From Actinacidiphila cocklensis (GTDB lineage Bacteria; Actinomycetota; Actinomycetes; Streptomycetales; Streptomycetaceae): 64,000 bases of DNA. The notes below the pieces were generated by a model. The model worked only from the letters and a program-made list of their open reading frames with translations. It ran no database searches and was not told the origin of the DNA. The DNA lies in assembly GCF_907177275.1 (NCBI RefSeq), contig NZ_CAJSLV010000114.1, positions 186,001 through 250,000 of the forward strand. The letters are read 5' to 3'. The position numbers and the translations under genes are program-made. Of the stretch, positions 33,784-42,759 are shown in pieces (position 1 is the first letter of the stretch; the number at the start of each line of letters is the position of its first letter).

Positions 33784-34692
33784 TCACTTCTCCGGGGATG
33801 CGTGGGCTGCGAGGGCCTGGGCGGCGACGGCGTCGAGGCCCGGGTGGCGGGCGTCGGCGACGGTGACGGGCCGGGGCAGGAAGCCGGCCTCGGCGAGGAT
33901 GTCGGCGGCCTCCTGCTGCTCCGCGACGAAGGCGTCGGAGGCCGGTTCGAGCCGCCACGGCAGGGCGGCCAGGGCCTCGCGCCAGTCCGCGGCGGTGCCG
34001 CCCTGGTCGGCGGCGGCGATGCCGGCGGCCTCGTCGAGGTGGCCGGCCGCCCAGGTGTCGGCGGCCTGCAGCGCGCGGATGATCAGTCCGACCAGGTCGG
34101 GGCGGGTGTCGGCGACGTCGCGGCGGGTGAAGAAGACGGAGCGGTCGGCGATCAGGTCGCCGGCCTCGGCCAGGGTGCGGACCCGGCCCTCGCGGCGGGC
34201 CGCGGACAGCTCCGCGCCCTGCCCCACCCAGGCGTCGATCCGGCCGTCGAGCAGCGCTGCGTAGGAGCCCGCCGCCGAGCGCTCCGCGGTGATGTCGGCG
34301 CCGTAGGACAGGCCCTGCCGAGCGAGGGCCTTCGCCACGAAATGGGTCTGCCAGGAGCCGATCGCCAGGTGGACGCTGCGGCCCTTGAGGTCGGTGACGG
34401 ACGTGATGTCGCTGTCGGCGCGGACCAGCAGGGCGCCGTGTCCCGGCCGTGGCGCGGAGACGGCCGCGTACACCAGGTCGTACCCGGCGGCCTGCGCGGA
34501 CAGCGGCGGGGTGGAGCCGGTGCCGCCGAAGTCGATGATGCCGTCGGCGAGGGCCGCGGCGGTGTCCAGGCCGCCGATCCGGTGCCAGGCGACGGTCTCG
34601 CCCTGCTCGGCGAGGATCTCCTCCAGCAGCCCGAGCCGCGACAGGTGGTAGAGGGAGGGGTTGGCCTGGTGGACGCCGATGTTGACGGTCAT
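33784..34692 (-). CDS. SsuA-like substrate-binding protein (no signal peptide)
   Basis: A 302-residue periplasmic-binding-protein fold of the SsuA/TauA type: VNIGVHQANPSLYHLSRLGL, IDFGGTGSTPPL, GRSVHLAIGSWQTHFVAKAL and DAWVGQGAEL. There is no signal peptide or lipobox, unlike the second binding protein in the operon at 36352, so it may be a cytosolic or moonlighting protein. The ATG at 34692 overlaps the ATPase stop. Substrate probably a sulfonate or related anion, by context. Confidence 0.75.
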   Translation of the reverse strand: MTVNIGVHQANPSLYHLSRLGLLEEILAEQGETVAWHRIGGLDTAAALADGIIDFGGTGSTPPLSAQAAGYDLVYAAVSAPRPGHGALLVRADSDITSVTDLKGRSVHLAIGSWQTHFVAKALARQGLSYGADITAERSAAGSYAALLDGRIDAWVGQGAELSAARREGRVRTLAEAGDLIADRSVFFTRRDVADTRPDLVGLIIRALQAADTWAAGHLDEAAGIAAADQGGTAADWREALAALPWRLEPASDAFVAEQQEAADILAEAGFLPRPVTVADARHPGLDAVAAQALAAHASPEK

Positions 34693-35498
34693 GCGGGGAG
34701 CTCCTTGGCGGGGGTGGGTGCGTGGTCGGCCGGCGCCCGGTGGACGCCGAGTTCGGTGAGCAGCCGGGTGCGCAGCGCGGCGAACCTCGGGTCGGCGCTG
34801 TCGCGCGGGTGGCCGATGGCGATCCGCTCGTCGGTGGCGAGCCGCCCGTCGCGCAGGACGGCCACCCGGTCGGCGAGCCGGATCGCCTCGTCGACGTCGT
34901 GGGTGACGAGCAGGACCGCGGGCCGGTGGCGGCGGCACAGCTCGCCGACCAGGTCGTGCATCCGCAGCCGGGTCAGGGCGTCGAGTGCGGCGAACGGCTC
35001 GTCGAGCAGCAGCAGTTCCGGCTCGCGGATCAACGCGCGTGCCAGGGCGACCCGTTGGGCCTCGCCGCCGGACAGGGTGGCGGGCCAGGCGTCGGCGTGC
35101 CGGTCGAGGCCGACCTCGGCGAGCGCCCGCCGCCCGGTCTCCCGGGTGTCCGCGCCGCGCGGCAGCGCGACGGTGACGTTGGCGAGCACCTTCTTGGACG
35201 GGACCAGGCGCGGTTCCTGGAAGACCACCGTCCGGGTCTCGGGGACGAGCACGGTGCCGGCGTCGTGCCGGTCCAGGGCGCCGAGGATGCGCAGCAGGGT
35301 GGTCTTCCCGGTGCCGCTCGCGCCCAGCAGGGCCAGGAACTCGCCCTGGGCGATGTCGAGGTCGAGCCCGTCCAGCACGTCGCGGATGCCGAAGGTCCTG
35401 CGCAGGCCGCGGATGCGGACCGCGGCCCGGCTGCCGCCCGCCGGGTCGCCGGGTGCGCTGTGCTGCTGCCGGCCGGTGCCGGCCAGTGTCCCGCTCAT
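34689..35498 (-). CDS. SsuB-like ABC transporter ATPase
   Basis: A 269-residue ABC ATPase. Walker A LLGASGTGKTTLL, Q-loop VVFQEPRLVPSK, signature TLSGGEAQRVALARALI, Walker B LLLLDEPFAALD and H-loop LLVTHDVDEAI are intact. The pattern matches nitrate/sulfonate/taurine importers. It overlaps the permease by ATGA at 35498 and the binding protein by ATGA at 34692. It powers uptake through the adjacent permease. Confidence 0.9.
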   Translation of the reverse strand: MSGTLAGTGRQQHSAPGDPAGGSRAAVRIRGLRRTFGIRDVLDGLDLDIAQGEFLALLGASGTGKTTLLRILGALDRHDAGTVLVPETRTVVFQEPRLVPSKKVLANVTVALPRGADTRETGRRALAEVGLDRHADAWPATLSGGEAQRVALARALIREPELLLLDEPFAALDALTRLRMHDLVGELCRRHRPAVLLVTHDVDEAIRLADRVAVLRDGRLATDERIAIGHPRDSADPRFAALRTRLLTELGVHRAPADHAPTPAKELPA

Positions 35499-36355
35499 CG
35501 GGCGGCCCCTTGAGTGCGCCACGGCATCAGCAGCCGTTCCAGGAGCCGGGCGGCGCCGTCGGCGAACAGCCCGATGAGGGCGTAGATGAGGATGCAGACG
35601 GTGAGGATGTCGGTGCGGGAGTACTCCTGCGCGGTGGACATCAGGTAGCCGATGCCGGCGGTCGAGTTGATCTCCTCCGCGGCGATGAGGGCGATGACGC
35701 TCAGCGTCATCGACAGCCGCAGTCCCGACAGCAGCGCGGGCAGTGCACCGGGGAGCACCACTTCGCGGACCAGGGCCAGCCGGCCCATGCCGAAGCTGCG
35801 CATCGCCTCGACGAGTTTGCGGTCGGTGTTGCGTACGCCGCCGGCCGCCGAGACGTACATCGGGAAGCTGGTCGCCACCGCGATGAGCACCACCCGGGCC
35901 GTCTCGCCGATCCCGAACCAGACCATGAACAGCGGCACCAGGGACAGGAAGGGGATGGTGCGCAGCAACTGCAGCGAGGAGTCCAGCAGTTCCTCGCCGA
36001 GCCGGGAGAAGCCGGTGACCACGCCGAGCACCAGCCCGGCCGTCGCGCCGAAGGCGAGGCCGAGTCCTGCCCGGGTGAGGGAGACCGACAGCGCGTCGCC
36101 CAGCTGGCCGCTGGTCCACAGCTCCCTGAACGCGGACAGCACCTGGCGGGGCGAGGCGAGCAGGGAGGAGCTGAGGGTGCCGGACGCGGACGCCCAGATC
36201 CAGGCCAGCAGCAGGACGAGCGGGCCGAGCAGCCGCAGCCCCAGACTCAGGGCGCGCGGGCGCGGCCTGGCGATCCGGGGGCGCGGGGTGACCAGCCCAG
36301 GCGCCGACGGGTCGGCGGACGTCCCGACCGGTCCGACGGGAGCGGTCGCGCTCAT
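35495..36355 (-). CDS. SsuC-like ABC transporter permease
   Basis: A 286-residue permease with about six membrane helices and the EAA loop VEAMRSFGMGRLALVREVVLPG (about residue 190; contact with the ATPase). The N-terminal 38 residues are proline-rich. The gene overlaps both neighbours by 4 bases. Homologous to the taurine/sulfonate/nitrate permeases. Confidence 0.9.
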   Translation of the reverse strand: MSATAPVGPVGTSADPSAPGLVTPRPRIARPRPRALSLGLRLLGPLVLLLAWIWASASGTLSSSLLASPRQVLSAFRELWTSGQLGDALSVSLTRAGLGLAFGATAGLVLGVVTGFSRLGEELLDSSLQLLRTIPFLSLVPLFMVWFGIGETARVVLIAVATSFPMYVSAAGGVRNTDRKLVEAMRSFGMGRLALVREVVLPGALPALLSGLRLSMTLSVIALIAAEEINSTAGIGYLMSTAQEYSRTDILTVCILIYALIGLFADGAARLLERLLMPWRTQGAAR

Positions 36356-37377
36356 TTTCCGCCTGCCGCGGGGGTGTTGACGTCGATGACGTACGGCTTG
36401 ACGTCGAGGACGCCCTTGGTGATCTTCTGGTCGGCGAAGAACTGCGCCACGGTGGCGAAGTGCGCGAGCTGGGTGTCGCCGATGGGCTGCGCGGTGCCGA
36501 GCGCCTTGTCGATGGGCAGCTGCACGGCCTTCTGGGCGGGGCTGATCGCCTCGGGTCCTGAGGTCGTCTTGACGTTCAGGTACGCCTCGGGGTTCTGCTG
36601 CTGCTCGATCCCGGCGTCGTGGAGGTAGGTGTAGAGCGCCCGGACGACGTCGGGGTGCTTGTCGGCGAAGTCGTTGCGGACCGCCCAGACCGCGTAGTTC
36701 TCAGAGCCGACCTGCTGGCCGGTGGTCAGGAAGCGGGCGCCGGAGTTCGCGATGGCCGGGACGGAGTAGCTGGCCCAGGTGGACCAGGCGTCGACCTGGC
36801 CCGAGTTGAACACCGGGCCGATCTGGTTGGGCTGGAGGTAGACGCGCGTGACCCGGTCGACCGGGATGTGCTGCTGCTGGAGGGCCTTGAGCAGCAGGTA
36901 CTCGCTGGTCCCGCCGTGCCACACGGCGACCCTCTTACCGACCAGGTCGCTGACGCTGTTGATGCCGGAGTCCTTCTTCACCAGGATGCCCTCGCCGAGC
37001 TGGTCGGGGTCGACGGCGACGAAGAGCTTGAAGCCGGGCTTCTGGGCGAGCGCGGCGATGGCGGAGGTGATCGAGCCCTCGGCGAAGTCCAGTGCGTTGG
37101 CGTCGAGTTCCTGTGCGGCGGGGGCGAACGCGCCGGCGGTGCCGGTCCACGCCACCTTGGCGTGCACCGTGGCCAGCGCCTTGTCGAGCGAGCCGTCCTT
37201 GCGGCCGAGCGCGAGCACACCGGAGTTGCCGCCGTCGGGGATGCGGACGGTGATGGTGGGGGCGCTGCCGCCCGCGGTGTCCGCGCGGGCCGACCCGCCG
37301 GAGGACGAGGAGCAGGCGGCCAGGCTCAGGGCGGCGAACAGGGACGTGGTGGCGAGGGCGAGTTGACGGACGTTCAC
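36352..37377 (-). CDS. SsuA-like substrate-binding lipoprotein
   Basis: A 341-residue lipoprotein: signal peptide with lipobox LAAC (Cys22), Ser/Gly linker, then TITVRIPDGGNSGVLALGRK, LVGKRVAVWHGGTSEYLLLK and VDAWSTWASYSVPAIANSG. It binds aliphatic sulfonate-like substrates on the outer face and delivers them to the permease that overlaps its stop. The presence of two different binding proteins in one operon (see 33784) is unusual. Confidence 0.88.
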   Translation of the reverse strand: MNVRQLALATTSLFAALSLAACSSSSGGSARADTAGGSAPTITVRIPDGGNSGVLALGRKDGSLDKALATVHAKVAWTGTAGAFAPAAQELDANALDFAEGSITSAIAALAQKPGFKLFVAVDPDQLGEGILVKKDSGINSVSDLVGKRVAVWHGGTSEYLLLKALQQQHIPVDRVTRVYLQPNQIGPVFNSGQVDAWSTWASYSVPAIANSGARFLTTGQQVGSENYAVWAVRNDFADKHPDVVRALYTYLHDAGIEQQQNPEAYLNVKTTSGPEAISPAQKAVQLPIDKALGTAQPIGDTQLAHFATVAQFFADQKITKGVLDVKPYVIDVNTPAAGGK

Positions 37378-37416
37378 GGAGGTCTCCAGGAGAGGGCCGG
37401 CCGGGGCCGGCGGGTT

Positions 37417-38499
37417 TCAGGGGGTGGTGGCGGGGCTGGGCGGGACGGCTGCCGCGGCCGTCCGGGTGGCTGCCTGCGCGGTTGCGCCGCCGGCCGCCTT
37501 CGCGGCGCGGGCGGCGCGCAGCTCGTGGGCAAGGCGCAGCGGCTCGTGGTCCGCCCAGCCGGCGACGTCCACGGGGGCGGGCAGGAAGCCGTGCGCGAAG
37601 AGGAACCGCTCCTGCTCGGCCAGCAGGTCCAACCGGCTCTGGCCGAGGTGGAGCTGCAGGCTGCCCGCGGTGCCGTCGCGATAGGCGCCTGCCACTCCTT
37701 CCGGTCCTGCCCCGGTCTCGGCGGACAGGATGCGGTGCAGGTCGCCGGAGTGGCCGGCAGCCCATTCGGCGGCTTCGAGCAGGACGGCGAGGAACCGCAC
37801 CACCAGGTCGGGATGCTCGTCGAGCAGCCGCTGGTGGACGGTGATCGGGCGCGGGGTGCCGTTGTTGACCCGGGACCTGCGGTCGGGCACGGAGTCCAGG
37901 TCGATCGCGACCTTCGCCCCGTAGCGGCGGGCCGTCTCGACGGCGACCGCGCCCTTGACGTAGACCGCGTCGACCCGCCCGTCCCGCAGCGCGGCCAGCT
38001 CGCCCTCCCACTGGCCCTGCCGCACGCCGGGTACGTCGACGAGTTCGGCGTCCTCCAGGGTGAGGCCGGCCAGCCGCAGGGCGCCGGAGTGGCCGTGCAG
38101 GGCCATGGCCCGCCAGAAGTCGATGGCGATGTCATGGCGCGGGACGGCGAGCCGCCTGCCGCGCAGCTGCTCCGGTGCGTGCAGGTCGCTGTCCTGGCGG
38201 ACCAGGATCGACTGCCGCTCCTCGATCCAGGTCAGGGCGATCACCCTGGTGGCCTCGCCGCGGGAACGCGCCCACAGCGCGGGGACGTTGCCGCCCTCGC
38301 GGAACAGCGCGGTCAGCTCGTGCGTGAAGTGGCTCTGCGGCAGCCCGTCGGAGTCCGCCCGAGCCGCGGCGTCCTGCAGCGAGCGGACGGCGATCCCGTC
38401 GGGGGCGAACTCCGCGGCGAGGCTGCCGCGGTCGGCCGCGATGCCGGTGGCGGTCGGAACGGGGCAGCGGGTGAACCAGATCTCGTCCGGAACGGACAT
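37417..38499 (-). CDS. DszB-like sulfinate desulfinase
   Basis: A 360-residue protein of the SsuA-like fold that matches 2-hydroxybiphenyl-2-sulfinate desulfinase (DszB). C12 lies in FTRCPVPTATGIAADRG (DszB Cys27 in NCPVPNA), and H57 and R67 lie in HFTHELTALFREGG with exactly the DszB His60-Arg70 spacing and RxGG motif. No signal peptide, as expected for a cytosolic enzyme. DszB releases sulfite from an aryl sulfinate. The ring of neighbours is a sulfonate-type importer and a monooxygenase rather than dszA/dszC. It follows the leader peptide by 114 bases and starts the operon. It could still be a binding protein, but the catalytic set argues for an enzyme. Confidence 0.72.
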   Translation of the reverse strand: MSVPDEIWFTRCPVPTATGIAADRGSLAAEFAPDGIAVRSLQDAAARADSDGLPQSHFTHELTALFREGGNVPALWARSRGEATRVIALTWIEERQSILVRQDSDLHAPEQLRGRRLAVPRHDIAIDFWRAMALHGHSGALRLAGLTLEDAELVDVPGVRQGQWEGELAALRDGRVDAVYVKGAVAVETARRYGAKVAIDLDSVPDRRSRVNNGTPRPITVHQRLLDEHPDLVVRFLAVLLEAAEWAAGHSGDLHRILSAETGAGPEGVAGAYRDGTAGSLQLHLGQSRLDLLAEQERFLFAHGFLPAPVDVAGWADHEPLRLAHELRAARAAKAAGGATAQAATRTAAAAVPPSPATTP

Positions 38500-38613
38500 G
38501 GGTGCTCCAAGCGGCATGCGTGGGGAGGGCGGGGCGCGGGGGTGCGCGGCGCGCGGGGCGTCGCAGGGCACCACCACGCGAGAAGGCGTACGAGTGCGGG
38601 GTACGGCGGGCGT

Positions 38614-38712
38614 TCAGCGACAGCTGGCGCCGCGGGACCGGCCGAGGTCCAGGTACAGCCGCGCGGACAGCAGCGAACGGAACGGGCTGAGCAGGCCGGG
38701 CGTGGTCGTCAC
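38614..38712 (-). CDS. Sulfur-operon leader peptide 1
   Basis: A 32-codon peptide starting GTG at 38712 with GGGGAG upstream and ending in Cys-Arg. Its C-terminal part SARLYLDLGRSRGASCR resembles the actinobacterial leader family (R-x-H/Y-x-D-L-x-R-...-C) found before cysteine and sulfur genes. It lies 114 bases before the desulfinase gene. Such peptides probably sense cysteine through ribosome stalling; inferred here. Confidence 0.65.
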   Translation of the reverse strand: MTTTPGLLSPFRSLLSARLYLDLGRSRGASCR

Positions 38713-38856
38713 GGGTGCTCCCCTTCCGTTGCGGTGTGCGGCATGCGGTCTGCAACGGAGGCTGGCACACACATTCGGTCGGAAGCAATCTTTCCCATGA
38801 TGTGGGATGCCCTTCGCCGGGCAGAGTTCACGCCGGGAGACGTGGCGCAATGTTCC

Positions 38857-38869
38857 GGCAACAGTTGCC
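38857..38869. promoter_or_regulatory. Candidate IclR operator
   Basis: GGCAA-CAG-TTGCC at 38857-38869 is a perfect inverted repeat in the gap between the divergent leader/desulfinase operon and the iclR gene. This is the expected operator place for the neighbouring regulator. Confidence 0.4.
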
Positions 38870-38899
38870 AGATCGTGGCAGCCTCCGCATGCTTGGGCC

Positions 38900-39733
38900 A
38901 TGACGACGGATGCGCGCACCCATGCTGCCGGGGCGCCCCCGGGAGCGCAGGCGGTCACCCGCGCACTCCGGCTGCTGCACTGTTTCCGGGACAACACCGG
39001 CGAGCTGACCGCATCCCAACTCGCCCGCCGCATGGAGCTGTCGGTGTCCACCGCCCACCGGCTGGCCCGCACGCTGGTCGCGGCGGGCTTCCTGGAACAG
39101 GACGAGCACAGCGCCCGCTACCGGCTCGGCCCCTCGGTCGCCGAACTCGGCCAACTCTCCCTGCACCAGCGGGGCATGCACCGCGCGCTGCCCGAACTCG
39201 ACGCGCTGGCACGGGTCACGGGCACCACGGCCGACCTGGCCATCCGCGGTGGCGCCCACGCGGTGATCCTGGTCGGCGGTTCGGTGAACGCCGCGTCCGG
39301 GCTGGGCCTGCGCCGCCCGCTGCACTCCACGGCGCTCGGCAAGGTGCTGCTGGCGTGGGCGCGGCCGGGCGAGCAGGAGCTCGACGCGCTGCCGCCCCTG
39401 CAGGCGCACACCGACCGCACCATCATCGGACTGGCCGAGCTGCGGGCCGAGTTGGACCGGGTCAGGCAGGCGGGACACGCGCTCAACGACGGCGAGTCGG
39501 CGTACGGCGTGCGGACCGCCGCGGTGCCGGTGCTCGACGCGGCCGGCCATGCGCACGCGGCCCTGGCGGTGCGCTCCACCCCGGACGTCATCACCGACGA
39601 CCGGCTCGGGTGGTTCGTCGCCCGTGCCCACGCCTGCGCCCGCGCCCTGGAGGTCCTGCTGCTGCCCCCGGACCAGCGGCACTCCGCCGCCGACGCCGTC
39701 AATCCAGGTGCGCCCGCCGGTCCCGCCTCGTAG
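38900..39733 (+). CDS. IclR-family transcriptional regulator
   Basis: A 277-residue regulator. The winged helix occupies about residues 18-80 (AVTRALRLLHCF, TASQLARRMELSVSTAHRLA), and an IclR effector domain follows (HSTALGKVLLAW, YGVRTAAVPVLDAAGHAHAALAV). It diverges from the sulfur operon starting at 38712 and probably controls it in response to a sulfur compound. ATG at 38900 is the last start before the winged helix with the usual short tail; upstream sequence lies in the promoter. Confidence 0.85.
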   Translation: MTTDARTHAAGAPPGAQAVTRALRLLHCFRDNTGELTASQLARRMELSVSTAHRLARTLVAAGFLEQDEHSARYRLGPSVAELGQLSLHQRGMHRALPELDALARVTGTTADLAIRGGAHAVILVGGSVNAASGLGLRRPLHSTALGKVLLAWARPGEQELDALPPLQAHTDRTIIGLAELRAELDRVRQAGHALNDGESAYGVRTAAVPVLDAAGHAHAALAVRSTPDVITDDRLGWFVARAHACARALEVLLLPPDQRHSAADAVNPGAPAGPAS

Positions 39734-39743
39734 CCTCGGCGCC

Positions 39744-40202
39744 ATGACCGACCACGCGTTCGTCCCCGACGACTTCGTGGTCCCCGTGGAGATGGTCACC
39801 CCGCGGTTCCGCCTGGAGCCGCTGGGACCCCAGCACAACGCCGCGGACCACGCCGCCTGGACCGGCAGCATCGAGCACATCCGGGCGACCCCGGGGTATC
39901 CGGACGGGCGCTGGCCGCCCCCCGACGGGATGACCCTGGAGGCGAACCTCGCCGACCTGCGGCGCCACGCGGACGACTTCGCCCGGCGCCGCGGATTCAC
40001 CTACACCGCGCTCGACCCCGGCAGCGGCGACGTGATCGGCTGCGTCTACATCTACCCCTCCCGCGCCGACGAGCAGGTCACCGAGGTCCAGTCCTGGGTC
40101 CGTGCCGACCGGGCCGAGCTGGACGCCCCGCTGTATACGGCCGTCACGGCGTGGCTGACGGCGCACTGGCCGCTGGGAAGGCTCGACTACCAGCCCCGCT
40201 GA
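39744..40202 (+). CDS. GNAT-type N-acetyltransferase, probably short
   Basis: A 152-residue protein with TPRFRLEPLGPQHNAADHAAW at the start and IGCVYIYPSRADEQVTEVQSWVRADR in the middle, the pattern of an actinobacterial GNAT family. The classic Q/RxxGxG/A loop is not seen after VQSWVRADR, so acetyl-CoA binding is uncertain. It lies 10 bases after the iclR gene and is probably cotranscribed. N-acetylation of S-modified cysteine is known in yxe/ytm-type pathways, but its role here is only inferred. Confidence 0.7.
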   Translation: MTDHAFVPDDFVVPVEMVTPRFRLEPLGPQHNAADHAAWTGSIEHIRATPGYPDGRWPPPDGMTLEANLADLRRHADDFARRRGFTYTALDPGSGDVIGCVYIYPSRADEQVTEVQSWVRADRAELDAPLYTAVTAWLTAHWPLGRLDYQPR

Positions 40203-40412
40203 CCGCGGTACGGGCCGCGTTGCGAGCCGTCGCGTGGCCCCGGGGGCGCCGTGACCGGTTCTGCCTGATTCTGCCCTTGTGGCCCGGCTCGGCCCGTTCC
40301 CATACTGGCCCCGTCGTGTCAGGGTCATGTCCTGAAGGGGTGCCACCGCGGTGCCCGGCGCGCATGAGCCACGGTGGCACGACGGCCTGACCCGTCCCCC
40401 CAGGAGGCCCCG

Positions 40413-41105
40413 TTGAGCATCGGACACCGCTTCACCGGCAGGGCCGCCGCCCGGCGCCTCGGCCTCGCCGTGGTCGCGCTCGCCGCCTTCGCCGCCCCGA
40501 CGGCCCTCGCGGCCGGACCCGCCGCCGCGGCCCCCGGGGCCGGCACGCCGCGCCCCCAGGTCTCCGCGGGCGACACGATCTACGCCGACAGCGGCACCGC
40601 CTGCAAGACGGTGGTCAACGCGCGTAGTGGGGGTACCTACTACGTCATCATGCCCGGTCACTGCACCCAGGGGACCTCGGCCTGGTACACGGACGCCGCC
40701 CTCACCACGTACATCGGACCCACCGTCGCCACGTCCTTCCCCGGCAACGACTACGGGCTGGTCCGGTACGACAACCCCGCGGTGCCGCACCCCGGGGGCG
40801 GGTTCACCGCCGGCAACGCCTACGTCGGCGAGCGGGTCTGCCGCACCACCACTGCCGGCCCGCTGCGCTGCGGCACGGTCACGGCCCTCAACGCGACGGT
40901 CAACTACGGCGGCGGCCAGGTGGTCAGCGGCCTGATCGCCACCACCGTCTGCACCGATCCCGGCGACACGGGCGGCCTGCTGGCCGCCGGTTCCACGGCC
41001 ATCGGCCTGTTCTCCGGCGGGTCGGGCAACTGCTCGGCGGGCGGCACCAGTTACTACCAGCCGCTCACCGAGGTCCTGGCCGCCTTCGGGCTGTCGCTGT
41101 ACTGA
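40413..41105 (+). CDS. Streptogrisin-like S1 protease with Ser-to-Thr active site
   Basis: A 230-residue secreted chymotrypsin-fold protein very close to streptogrisin B in its mature part (ISAGDTIY-like start, GNDYGLVRYDN, TALNATVNYGGG). H83 (MPGHCTQG) and D113 are kept, but the nucleophile motif reads CTDPGDTGGLL: T186 replaces Ser. A signal peptide is present (VVALAAFAAPTALAAGP), yet the usual pro-region of about 70 residues is missing. The TTG start at 40413 is set by a perfect AGGAGG. It may be an inactive relative, an inhibitor-binding decoy, or a weak threonine protease. Confidence 0.85.
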   Translation: MSIGHRFTGRAAARRLGLAVVALAAFAAPTALAAGPAAAAPGAGTPRPQVSAGDTIYADSGTACKTVVNARSGGTYYVIMPGHCTQGTSAWYTDAALTTYIGPTVATSFPGNDYGLVRYDNPAVPHPGGGFTAGNAYVGERVCRTTTAGPLRCGTVTALNATVNYGGGQVVSGLIATTVCTDPGDTGGLLAAGSTAIGLFSGGSGNCSAGGTSYYQPLTEVLAAFGLSLY

Positions 41106-41559
41106 CCGCACCACATCTGTCCCGGTGAGCGCAGCGTCCCCCCCACACGCCCCCTTGCGCCAGGGGCCGTTGAGATCCACACTGCACCGTCGGCACTGAT
41201 GCGCTGCCCGTTCGGGCCGCGCTGCGGCCGGTCGGCGACCCCTTCGGGAGGCGCCGTCCGGCGGGGAGGGAGCAGGTCGTGGCGTTCCGAGGCGCGGTCA
41301 GGGTGCGAAGTGCCGGCACAGGCCCTGTGGAGATCGCCGCCGTTTTCACCGTTGTCATGAGCCTGACACATATGGGCGGCCGCGGCAGCTGACCGCCCCG
41401 CAGGCCCGGCACACCGGCGGCCCGCGCGTACCTCGCGCCTCTCGCCGCCACCCCTGACGCGGCAGCGCCGGCCGCCACCGCCCGAACCCGGAGCGCACAG
41501 GCGGCCGTAACCCTGCCGAGGCCGACACCCCCGATCGGCCCGTAACCAAGGAGAGTCAC
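41106..41559. other. Intergenic region without supported gene
   Basis: 454 bases between the two secreted protease genes. An open reading exists on the minus strand but has random-looking composition and no ribosome site. The region presumably holds the promoter of the S53 gene; no clear element is recognised. Confidence 0.5.
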
Positions 41560-42759
41560 ATGCAACTGCTCAAACGCGCACGGCTGTTCGGCACCGTCGT
41601 CGCGGCCCTGGCGGCGATCCCGCTGGCCGTGCTCGGCACGGCGGCACCTTCCGGCGCTGCCGGTTCCGCCGGGGCGACGGTGCACTCCTGTGCCACCGCC
41701 AAGGCCGGCCACGCCGCCTGCAAGGCGGTCGTCCGCACCGACATCGTCTCCACGAAGTCCGTCGCGCCGAACGCCACTCCGTCCGGCTACGGCCCCTCCA
41801 GCCTGCAGTCCGCGTACAACCTGCCGTCCGGCACGGCGGGCGCGGGCCGCACGGTCGCGATCGTCGACGCGTACGACGACCCGACCGCCGAGGCCGACCT
41901 CGGCGTCTACCGCGCCCAGTTCGGGCTGCCGGCCTGCACCACGGCCAACGGCTGCTTCAAGAAGATCGACCAGAACGGCGGCACCACCTACCCGAAGAAG
42001 GACGGCGGCTGGGCGCAGGAGATCTCCCTCGACATCGACATGGTCTCGGCGATCTGCCCCAACTGCCACATCCTGCTGGTCGAGGCCAAGACCTCGTCCT
42101 TCGCCAACCTGGGCGCCGCGGTGAACCGGGCGGCGGCCACCGCCGGCGTCGTCGCGATCAGCAACAGCTACGGCGGCTCCGACGCCTCGGACGCCACCTA
42201 CGGCTCCTACTACAACCACCCGGGCATCGCGGTGACCGCCAGCTCCGGCGACAGCGGCTACGGCGCGAGCTACCCCGCGTCCTCGCACTACGTCACCGCC
42301 GTCGGCGGCACCACCCTCAACACCGCGTCCAACACCCGCGGCTGGAGCGAGACCGCGTGGAGCGGCGCCGGCAGCGGCTGCTCGGCGTACAACACCGCGC
42401 TGAGCGGCGCGGCCTCCTTCGCCACCGGCTGCGCCAAGCGGGCCGAGGCCGACGTCTCCGCGGTCGCCAACCCCTCCACCGGCGTCGCGGTCTACGACAG
42501 CACCGCCTACCAGGGCTACGTCGGCTGGATGGTCTTCGGCGGCACCAGCGTGTCCTCGCCGATCATCGCCTCGGTCTACGGCCTGGCCGGCAACACCGGC
42601 TCGATCGACAACAACTACCCGTACACCCACTCCTCGTCGCTGTTCGACGTCACCTCCGGCAGCAACGGCAGCTGCCCGACCACCCAGTGGTGCAACGCCC
42701 GCACCGGCTGGGACGGCCCGACCGGCCTCGGCACCCCCAACGGCATCGGCGCCTTCTGA
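41560..42759 (+). CDS. Secreted S53 (sedolisin-like) serine-carboxyl peptidase
   Basis: A 399-residue secreted peptidase. A signal peptide (VVAALAAIPLAVLGTAAPSGA) is followed by a short tail and the S53 domain. The catalytic set is E154 and D158 in GGWAQEISLDID, oxyanion D231 in SSGDSGYGASYP and S330 in FGGTSVSSP. The long pro-kumamolisin domain of classical sedolisins is absent, as in many actinobacterial members. It would degrade proteins outside the cell at low pH. ATG at 41560 follows AAGGAGAG. Confidence 0.85.
   Translation: MQLLKRARLFGTVVAALAAIPLAVLGTAAPSGAAGSAGATVHSCATAKAGHAACKAVVRTDIVSTKSVAPNATPSGYGPSSLQSAYNLPSGTAGAGRTVAIVDAYDDPTAEADLGVYRAQFGLPACTTANGCFKKIDQNGGTTYPKKDGGWAQEISLDIDMVSAICPNCHILLVEAKTSSFANLGAAVNRAAATAGVVAISNSYGGSDASDATYGSYYNHPGIAVTASSGDSGYGASYPASSHYVTAVGGTTLNTASNTRGWSETAWSGAGSGCSAYNTALSGAASFATGCAKRAEADVSAVANPSTGVAVYDSTAYQGYVGWMVFGGTSVSSPIIASVYGLAGNTGSIDNNYPYTHSSSLFDVTSGSNGSCPTTQWCNARTGWDGPTGLGTPNGIGAF

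Noticed and set aside
39699..41180. Long minus-strand open frame
   Set aside because: It is antisense to the GNAT and protease genes and its Gly/Arg/Val-rich sequence is a high-GC shadow.
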